The notes under the pieces are model-generated. The model searched no databases, was not told the DNA's origin, and was given only the letters and a program-made list of their open reading frames with translations. A stretch of DNA of 64,000 nucleotides from assembly GCF_041242975.1 (NCBI RefSeq), contig NZ_CP162488.1:610001-674000 (forward strand), written 5' to 3'. Shown here piece by piece: positions 58,177 through 64,000 of this stretch. Within the stretch, counting starts at the first letter, position 1, and each line of letters starts with the position of its first letter. Both the position numbers and the translations under genes were made by a program. Source of the stretch: Xanthomonas sp. DAR 35659. GTDB lineage: Bacteria; Pseudomonadota; Gammaproteobacteria; Xanthomonadales; Xanthomonadaceae.

Positions 58177-59835
58177 ATGCGAGGCGCGCGGCCAGGGCAC
58201 GCGGCGTGGCGCGCCCGGGCTGCCGGGCGCGTGCGCACCTGCGTGCTCGCGCTCTGCCTGGCGTGGCCCGCGCTCGCCGCCGCCGAGCCGGATGTGGCCA
58301 CGCCCCCGCCGCGCGCCGATCTCGATCGCCTGTTCGAGCAGGCCATGGCGCGCTACCGGCTGCCCGGGCTGGCGGTGGGCGTGATCGAGAACGGCGAGGT
58401 GGTGTATGCGCGCACTGCCGGCGAGTTGCGCGCCGGCAGCGGCGCGCGCGTCGACGGGCGGACGCTGTTCAAGATCGCCTCCAACAGCAAGGCGATGACC
58501 ACCGCGCTGCTGGCGCGGCTGGTCGATGCCGGCAAGCTGCGCTGGGACGATCCGGTGACCCGCTACCTGCCCGAGTTCCGCATGTACGACCCCTGGGTCA
58601 CGCGCAACATCCAGGTGCGCGATCTGCTGATCCACAACAGCGGGCTGGGCCTGGGCGCCGGCGACCTGATGCTGTGGCCGGAGCCCAATGCGTTCACCCG
58701 CGCCGACATCGTCGCCGGGCTGGCCTATCTCAAGCCCACCCACAGCTTCCGCGCGCACTACGCCTACGACAACCTGTTGTACGTGGTCGCCGGCGAGGTG
58801 GCCGCGCGCGCCGGCGGCAAGCCGTACGCGCAGTTGTTGCGCGACGAGGTGTTCGCGCCGCTGGGCATGCGCCGCTGCCAGGTCGGTGCGTGGGAGCGCG
58901 ATGCGGTCGGCAATGTCGCCCAGCCGCATATGCGCCAGGGCGAGGCCAACGTGGTTGTGCGTGCCGACGCGGCGCGGATCCCGGATACGCCGTCGATGGC
59001 GGCCGGCGGCGTGCGCTGCAGCCTCGACGACATGCTGGCGTGGATGCGCGCATGGCTGGCGCCCGATGCCGCCACCGCGGCCTGGCTGTCGCCGGCGCAG
59101 CGGCAGGCGCTGTGGACGCTGCATACGCCGATGCCGATCCCGGCGCAGATGCGCGACCGGGACGGCACGCGCCTGTACGGCTATGGCTACGGCTGGCGCC
59201 TGGCCGACGTGGACGGGCAGTGGCAGGTCGCGCATACCGGCACGCTGATGGGCATGTACTCGGCGCTGGTGCTGTTGCCGGACCGGCGCAGCGGCTTCGT
59301 CATCCTCAGCAATGGCGACGGCGGCGAGATGCGCACGGTGCTGGGCGAGGCGTTGCTCAAGCGCTTCACCCGTCCGGACGCGCCTGCGTTGGATGTCCTG
59401 CACTACGCTGGTCTGCTGGAGCAGGCGCGCGTGCAGGCCGGCCCCGCCGCGCGCACGGTCGACGCCACCGCTACGCGCGTGCCGGTGGACGCCGCCGCGT
59501 CGCACCCGCAGCAAGGCATTTGGCGCGATCCTTGGTTCGGCGAGGTGGCGCTGTGCCCGCAACAGGGCGCGCTGCGTTTCCAGGCGCGCAAGTCGCCGCT
59601 GCTGCGCGGCCGGGTCATGCAGGTGGGCACGCGCTGGCTGGTGGACTGGGACGAGGCCAGCGTCGATGCCGAGCCATGGTTGACGTTCGCCACCGCCGCC
59701 GATGGCACGCAACGCATGCATCTGGCGCATGTCGATCCGAATGCGGATTTCAGCTACGACTATGCCGATCTCGATTTCGTGCGGGTGGCACCTTGCCCAG
59801 ATCTTGTGGAGGAGACTTCAGTCCCGACGCGCTGA
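58177..59835 (+). CDS. Serine hydrolase, beta-lactamase/class C fold
   Basis: 552 residues with a signal peptide (about 18-37, ALAAAEPD). The active-site triad of motifs is S102-N-S-K105 (KIASNSKAM), Y197-D-N199 (YAYDNLLY) and H353-T-G355 (VAHTGTL). Length and the C-terminal domain resemble D-aminopeptidases and esterases of the AmpC-like family rather than resistance enzymes. Twenty-six bases after the TonB receptor stop, so probably cotranscribed. The last residues (ETSVPTR) and stop lie inside a palindromic repeat. An in-frame GTG at 58159 is possible. Confidence 0.9.
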   Translation: MRGARPGHAAWRARAAGRVRTCVLALCLAWPALAAAEPDVATPPPRADLDRLFEQAMARYRLPGLAVGVIENGEVVYARTAGELRAGSGARVDGRTLFKIASNSKAMTTALLARLVDAGKLRWDDPVTRYLPEFRMYDPWVTRNIQVRDLLIHNSGLGLGAGDLMLWPEPNAFTRADIVAGLAYLKPTHSFRAHYAYDNLLYVVAGEVAARAGGKPYAQLLRDEVFAPLGMRRCQVGAWERDAVGNVAQPHMRQGEANVVVRADAARIPDTPSMAAGGVRCSLDDMLAWMRAWLAPDAATAAWLSPAQRQALWTLHTPMPIPAQMRDRDGTRLYGYGYGWRLADVDGQWQVAHTGTLMGMYSALVLLPDRRSGFVILSNGDGGEMRTVLGEALLKRFTRPDAPALDVLHYAGLLEQARVQAGPAARTVDATATRVPVDAAASHPQQGIWRDPWFGEVALCPQQGALRFQARKSPLLRGRVMQVGTRWLVDWDEASVDAEPWLTFATAADGTQRMHLAHVDPNADFSYDYADLDFVRVAPCPDLVEETSVPTR

Positions 59836-59871
59836 GGGTAGATCCCGTCGGGACGGAAGCCCCTCCCACGA
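59804..59871. repeat. Inverted repeat of a second REP-like family
   Basis: The left arm TTGTGGAGGAGACTTCAGTC... (59804-59829) and right arm ending CCCCTCCCACGA (59846-59871) are imperfect complements with a perfect GTCCCGACG core. The left arm overlaps the last codons of the serine hydrolase gene. The CCCGACG core differs from the CTGAAGCCG family. It may terminate transcription. Confidence 0.8.
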
Positions 59872-59955
59872 CATCCATCTCCTTCACCATGTTTCTAGAT
59901 ACTGCTGTTGCGGGTGCTCGTCGCTCGCTGTCAGATCCCCCCGGAATCCTTGCCC

Positions 59956-60759
59956 ATGACCCGACCATTCCCCACACCCGTATCGCCCCGCATGCGCTGG
60001 CTGGCGCCGCTGGCGCTGGTCGCGCTGCTCGGCGCGTGCGCGCATGCGCCGCAGCGCAATCCGCTGGCCGAATGGGTGCCGTCGCCCAACCACGACCAGC
60101 GCCGGCCGATCCTGATCGTGATCCACTACACCGACCAGGACTCGGTGCAGCGCAGCCTGGACACGCTGCGCTCGCACAACAGCAAGGGCAAGGTCAGCGC
60201 GCATTACCTGATCGGCCGCGACGGCAAGCGCTACCAGCTGGTCAGCGACGACCGCCGCGCCTGGCATGCCGGCGCTGGACGCTGGGGCACGATCACCGAC
60301 GTCAATTCCGCGTCGATCGGCATCGAACTGGACAACGACGGCAAGACCCCGTTCGCGCCGGCGCAGATCGACAGCCTGCTGCTGTTGCTGGAGGACCTGT
60401 GCACGCGGTTGCGCATCCCGCGCACGCAGGTGGTCGGGCACCAGGACTTCGCGCCCACCCGCAAGGTCGACCCCGGCCCGCTGTTCCCGTGGAAGCGCCT
60501 GGCCGAGGCCGGCTTCGGCCGCTGGCCCGCCGCGGACACGCCGCCAGCACCGCCCGGCTTCGATCCGTGGCAGGCGCTGGCGCTGATCGGCTACCCGATC
60601 GACGATCGCGCGGCCACGTTGCGCGCCTTTCACCACCATTACCGCGGCAACGATGCCACCGCGCTCGATGCCGAGGACCTACGCATCCTCTACGCGCTGG
60701 CCCAGCCGGCGCTGGCGCGCCCGCAACCCGCCGCGGCGGCGGAGCCGGACGTGCCATGA
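59956..60759 (+). CDS. N-acetylmuramoyl-L-alanine amidase, AmiD-like lipoprotein
   Basis: 267 residues with lipobox LGAC (C28). The amidase_2 zinc ligands are H57 (VIHYTD), H162 (VGHQDF) and D172 (KVDPGP), matching the AmiD layout. A C-terminal peptidoglycan-binding helical region (about 195-245) follows, then a Pro/Ala tail. It should cut the amide bond between muramic acid and L-Ala from the outer membrane side. A second in-frame Met at residue 13 would give a shorter signal peptide. It fits the neighbouring muropeptide functions. Confidence 0.92.
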   Translation: MTRPFPTPVSPRMRWLAPLALVALLGACAHAPQRNPLAEWVPSPNHDQRRPILIVIHYTDQDSVQRSLDTLRSHNSKGKVSAHYLIGRDGKRYQLVSDDRRAWHAGAGRWGTITDVNSASIGIELDNDGKTPFAPAQIDSLLLLLEDLCTRLRIPRTQVVGHQDFAPTRKVDPGPLFPWKRLAEAGFGRWPAADTPPAPPGFDPWQALALIGYPIDDRAATLRAFHHHYRGNDATALDAEDLRILYALAQPALARPQPAAAAEPDVP

Positions 60760-60890
60760 GTGCGTGCCGCAGTCCGGTCGGCGTCCGCCCCAATGGCGTG
60801 CCGGCCGCCCCGGCCGCGCGCGGCCGGCACTGGGATCGCCTGCATTCTTGGTAGCATGCGCGTGCCAAGGACTCCGAAGGACGCAGTGTT

Positions 60891-61802
60891 ATGAGGCTCG
60901 CAAAGACAGCCCTGTGGGCGGCTACCTTGCTGTTGGTCGGCGGGTGCACGGACAAGGCCGCCAGCCCCGCGCCGGATGGCGCGCAGGCCACGCCCGCCGC
61001 GACCGCCGCCGCCGCGCCCGCGCAGGCGGCCGCGCAACCCGAGCCGGTCGCGGTGCCGGTGCCGGCGCCGGGCCAGGTGCTCGCCGATATCTATGGCATG
61101 AAGGGCGACGGCTCGGCCTCCTACGTCATCGACAACAACGCACTGGCCAGCTTCTGGTACGGCTACCGCTTCGACCTCGGCGGCAAGCACTACTACACCG
61201 GCTTCGCCAACGCCGGTCCGGGGAAGTACGGCAACCCGGAGGAAGAGACGCCGGATCCGTCGGTGGGCGTGAGCATCAGCCAGGCCACCTATGTGCTCGA
61301 CGACGCCGACGGCAAGCCGGTATGGGCCCTGTTCCACGCCCAGCAATGGGCGGGCGATTTCGGCAGCGACGAGAAGCCCGACACGCTCGATCAGAAGCGC
61401 AAGCCGCAGAGCACCGAAACCAAGAACGGCCACTTGCTGCTGGCGCTGCCGACCACTCGTTTCGCCGACGGCATCACCAGCTCGGGCTTCGCCGTGTTCA
61501 CCTTCGACCCGAACAAGAACGATCTGGGCGACTACAAGGGCTGGGTCTACCTGGGCACCGTGGCGACCGGCGAAGACAACGGCGCGGCCTGCGACGACCA
61601 GGGCACCATGAAGTGCGCGTCCAGCACCGGCACGCTGAGCTTCGAGGCGCCCAAGAGCGGCCCGGTGCCGTCCCTGCGCGTGACCAGGAGCGGTACCGTC
61701 GTCGCCGGCCCCGGCAAGGTCCGGACCCTGGGCGCCGCGGACGCGGTCACCTATACCTTCGATCCGGCCACCGGCAAGTACGTCCCGCCGCTGGATCGCT
61801 GA
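60891..61802 (+). CDS. Lipoprotein of unrecognised family, paralogue of 62205
   Basis: 303 residues. The lipobox LVGGC (C19) is followed by an Ala/Pro/Val linker (about 22-60) and a globular domain. I do not recognise the family. Features shared with the next gene are FDLGGKHYYTGFA, a GVSISQAT box, NGHLLLALP and a GWVYLGTVATGEDN stretch, in the same order. The shared core contains many Asp, Asn and Gly residues typical of beta-rich folds. Differences: this copy is lipidated and has an internal Cys pair (CDDQGTMKC). Location two genes upstream of the SLT-like gene suggests a periplasmic immunity protein, which is inference. Confidence 0.85.
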   Translation: MRLAKTALWAATLLLVGGCTDKAASPAPDGAQATPAATAAAAPAQAAAQPEPVAVPVPAPGQVLADIYGMKGDGSASYVIDNNALASFWYGYRFDLGGKHYYTGFANAGPGKYGNPEEETPDPSVGVSISQATYVLDDADGKPVWALFHAQQWAGDFGSDEKPDTLDQKRKPQSTETKNGHLLLALPTTRFADGITSSGFAVFTFDPNKNDLGDYKGWVYLGTVATGEDNGAACDDQGTMKCASSTGTLSFEAPKSGPVPSLRVTRSGTVVAGPGKVRTLGAADAVTYTFDPATGKYVPPLDR

Positions 61803-62204
61803 ACCGTCGCCGACCGGCCCGCCGCAGGGCCGGTCCGACCCAGGGCGGGAGCGGGGCCGCAGGCTAGTCGCGGCCGATCGAACTGGTTAAGATGCGCCCA
61901 CGGGGCCTGATGATCAGGCGAGTCATTCGCGAGCGGCAATGGATGCTGCACTCGCCCGAAATGCCGGAGTGGATCGCCGGCGTGCGGTTCGCCATGCGCG
62001 ACCGTCATCACCGCCCCTGCTTGGGGCCGGATTGCAATCCACCGTTCTCTGTCCGAAGCCATGCCTGCGAGGAGCTGTCGTCCACGCGGGGCGTGCCGTG
62101 TCCGCGATGCGCGAAATGGCGACATTCTGGACACCGCGGCGTGGCGTGTCGGGATTGGCGGGTGTGTTTTCCGGCTTCTTCAACGAATACAGGATGTTCT
62201 GCAC
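61803..62204. other. Intergenic region between the paralogues
   Basis: About 400 bp without a gene. It holds a short palindrome GCCTGATGATCAGGC (61905-61919) that could be a protein-binding site, and an AGGA site ten bases before the ATG at 62205. Confidence 0.45.
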
Positions 62205-62990
62205 ATGTCCAATGACAACAAGCTTGCCGTCGCCAACGAAGCGCCGCCCTATCCGGGCAGCGTGCTGTACCTGATCTACGGGATCGACGGGGACGGCGCG
62301 CGCTCCTACGAGATCGACAACGGGGCCGTGGCCAGTTTCTGGTGCGGCCAGCATTTCGATCTCGGCGGCAAGCACTACTACACCGGCTTCGCCTATGCCA
62401 CGCCGAACAAGTACGGCAGCGACGACAACGAAACCATCCCGAATCCGGGCGAGGGCGTGTCGATCAGCCAGGCCACCTTCCGGCTGATCGCGCCGGGTAC
62501 CGAGCGGCCTTGGATGCTGCTGCACGCGCAACAGTTCGTTGGCTCGTTCGGTGCCTATGAGCGCGCCGACGCGGTGGACGAAACGCGCAAGCCGCAACAG
62601 CACGTCCTGGACAACGGCCATCTGCTGCTGGCGGTGCCGACCTCCAGCTTCGACAACGGCGTCACCAGCCTGGGTTTCGCGCTGTTCACCTTCGACCCGG
62701 ACAAGCACGACCTGGGCGGCTACCAGGGCTGGGTGTATCGCGGCACGGTCGCCGCTGGCGAGGACAACGAGGCCAGCAGCGACGCCGACGGCGTCGTGCC
62801 GCATGTGTCCAGCGTGGGCACGCTGCAGTTCTCCCGGGTGCCGGGCGCGGCCTTGCCGGACGTGCGCGTCGCGCTGCGCGGCACCGCAATCGCCGGCCCC
62901 AGCCGCGCGCGCCTGCTCGATGCATCCGACACGGTGGTCTACGCGTACGACCAAGCGAGCGAACAGTACCTGCCCAAGCCCACCGCATGA
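62205..62990 (+). CDS. Signal-less paralogue of the upstream lipoprotein
   Basis: 261 residues starting MSNDNKLAVANEAPPYPGSV, without signal peptide or lipobox. Its whole length after residue 17 aligns with the lipoprotein at 60891 (same FDLGGKHYYTGFA, GVSISQAT and GWVYRGTVAAGEDN boxes), so it arose by duplication or loss of the signal. The cytoplasmic location differs from the sister protein. The ATG has AGGA ten bases upstream. It is followed 166 bp later by the SLT-like gene. Function unknown. Confidence 0.85.
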   Translation: MSNDNKLAVANEAPPYPGSVLYLIYGIDGDGARSYEIDNGAVASFWCGQHFDLGGKHYYTGFAYATPNKYGSDDNETIPNPGEGVSISQATFRLIAPGTERPWMLLHAQQFVGSFGAYERADAVDETRKPQQHVLDNGHLLLAVPTSSFDNGVTSLGFALFTFDPDKHDLGGYQGWVYRGTVAAGEDNEASSDADGVVPHVSSVGTLQFSRVPGAALPDVRVALRGTAIAGPSRARLLDASDTVVYAYDQASEQYLPKPTA

Positions 62991-63104
62991 CCCGCTGGTG
63001 CGCACCGCTGTACGTGGTACGCGCCGGCAATCGCAACACCGCAGTCCCCGCAGTCCCGAACCGTTTTGTTGACCGCGCACTAACAAGCTCACGGACGAGC
63101 TCGG

Positions 63105-63135
63105 TTGACCTTGTCGGCGCTCGGCGCCGTATATC
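63105..63135 (+). promoter_or_regulatory. Possible sigma-70-type promoter for the SLT-like gene
   Basis: TTGACC at 63105-63110 and TATATC at 63130-63135 with a 19-bp spacer, just before the AAGGAG site (63142-63147) and ATG at 63157. Spacing is long, so confidence is limited. Confidence 0.4.
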
Positions 63136-63156
63136 AACCTCAAGGAGTAACACGAG

Positions 63157-64000
63157 ATGGCACGCGATTACACGAAAGCCGAAAACCTCGACATCATCGA
63201 GCGAGAGGCCAGGGAACGCCATATTCCGGTCGACGACTTCATGCGTTTCGCCTACATCGAAACCGGCGGCAGGTTCGACGAGCAGGCCAGCCGCGGCCCG
63301 AACAGCGCCAAGGGCCTGTTCCAGTTCACGCCCGGCACCGCGCAGGCCTACGGCATCCGCGGCCGCGAGCTGGATGCGGTCGCCAACACCGACGCGGCGG
63401 CGCGCCTGTACCTGGACAACCAGCGCTCGCTGACCCGGCAGCACGACCGCGACGACCGCCCGTACCTGTCCGGCAAGCCGCAGCCCGACGGGCTGGACAT
63501 GTACATGGCGCACCAGCAGGGCGCCGGCGGCTACCGCTCGATCCAGGCCGCGCTCGCCACCGGCAACTTCGCCCGCGACGATACGCGCGCGAACATCCTC
63601 AACAACGTGCCGCGCGAACGCGATCCGGCCGGCGCCAAGCAGTTCGAGGCCTATACCGGGACGTCGCTGGCCGACTTCAAGAAGATGTCCGACCAGGACA
63701 TGGCCAAGACCTTCCTGAAGTACTGGGACACCAAGTTCGACCATATCGCGATCCCGGAAAAGGGCATCAAGCCGGTGGTCGATGGCCAGGCTCAGCAGGC
63801 GGCCGCGCCCGCGCCCGCGCGTGCGCAGCCGCAGCCGACAGCGCCCTCCACCGCGGCCAAGCAGGAAGGGCATGGCGGCATCCAGCTCACCGCCGCGCAT
63901 GCGATGGGCATCAAGTACGACGACGTGCAGTACGCGATCAACATCAAGGGCCACAAGCTCTATCACCCGGGCGCGGACGGCAAGCACCTGGAGCAGGGCT
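63157..64000 (+). CDS. Lysozyme/SLT-fold protein, C terminus beyond the window (possible antibacterial effector)
   Basis: 281 codons are visible and the frame is still open at the right edge. AAGGAG lies nine bases before the ATG. Residues 1-90 have the soluble lytic transglycosylase/lysozyme pattern: catalytic E35 in YIETGG, then SAKGLFQFTPGTAQAYGI (about 50-67). There is no signal peptide. After about residue 205 come an Ala/Pro-rich linker and a new domain beginning GIQLTAAHAMGIKYDDVQYA. Xanthomonadaceae have many signal-less proteins of this N-terminal type that carry a C-terminal XVIPCD, the signal for the X-type IV secretion system that injects antibacterial toxins. That domain, if present, is outside this window. 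Confidence 0.85.
   Translation, partial: MARDYTKAENLDIIEREARERHIPVDDFMRFAYIETGGRFDEQASRGPNSAKGLFQFTPGTAQAYGIRGRELDAVANTDAAARLYLDNQRSLTRQHDRDDRPYLSGKPQPDGLDMYMAHQQGAGGYRSIQAALATGNFARDDTRANILNNVPRERDPAGAKQFEAYTGTSLADFKKMSDQDMAKTFLKYWDTKFDHIAIPEKGIKPVVDGQAQQAAAPAPARAQPQPTAPSTAAKQEGHGGIQLTAAHAMGIKYDDVQYAINIKGHKLYHPGADGKHLEQG

Noticed and set aside
58177..59835. Beta-lactam resistance gene
   Set aside because: The SxxK/YxN/HTG motifs are shared by many esterases and D-aminopeptidases. Length, second domain and neighbours argue for a peptidase or esterase-type role, not a dedicated resistance enzyme.

Overview
The window is high-GC gammaproteobacterial chromosome, most likely a Xanthomonas or a close Xanthomonadaceae relative. 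The evidence is the tRNA-Ala then tRNA-Ile order in the ribosomal spacer, the REP-like palindromes with a CGGCTGAAGCCGCTCCTAC core scattered between genes, the gene set and order (DUF2244-coxB-coxA-ctaG-coxC; rpsU-yqeY-brkB-dnaG opposite tsaD), and a partial gene at the right edge that resembles the lytic-transglycosylase proteins common in this family. The species cannot be fixed from sequence reading alone.

Layout. 1-3590: distal part of an rRNA operon (tRNA-Ala, tRNA-Ile, 23S, 5S, terminator). 3590-4884: about 1.3 kb without a recognisable gene. 4885-15606: a lone zinc alcohol dehydrogenase, a secreted M28 peptidase, a periplasmic VNG-repeat protein, an EnvC-type murein hydrolase activator with a C-terminal processing peptidase, a rhomboid-DUF1820-dehydrogenase operon, and a FadL-type outer-membrane channel. 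15829-19050: proline catabolism (PutA without the DNA-binding domain). 19287-27785: a complete aa3-type cytochrome c oxidase locus with structural subunits, copper/heme assembly factors and heme A synthesis, including a 43-residue protein in a translationally coupled position. 27870-34073: a soluble double-PAS chemoreceptor, a thioredoxin-fold lipoprotein, a bile-acid/sodium symporter-like protein and a class 3 lipase-like protein. 34221-39748: primase, BrkB/YihY, YqeY, ribosomal protein S21, then TsaD and FolB separated by intergenic repeats. 39866-42255: ATP-grasp and alpha-E pair. 42566-50336: GH3 glucosidase, YiaA-like protein, PQQ-type sugar dehydrogenase, several small stress-like or membrane proteins and an APC permease.

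50333-60759 is dominated by peptidoglycan and peptide functions: an L,D-transpeptidase-like protein coupled to the permease, a YkfC-like NlpC/P60 endopeptidase coupled to a dipeptide epimerase, a TonB-dependent receptor, a beta-lactamase-fold hydrolase and an AmiD-like amidase lipoprotein. This looks like a module for breaking down and using muropeptides. Within it, 51572-52390 holds a 0.68-kb inverted-repeat element and a ten-copy 12-bp tandem array.

60891-64000 is the most interesting stretch. Two paralogous proteins of unrecognised family, one a lipoprotein and one without a signal peptide, precede a truncated gene for a lysozyme/SLT-fold protein. The arrangement resembles the immunity-then-effector order of Xanthomonadaceae antibacterial type IV secretion effectors. 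The link is an inference, because the C-terminal secretion domain would lie outside the window.
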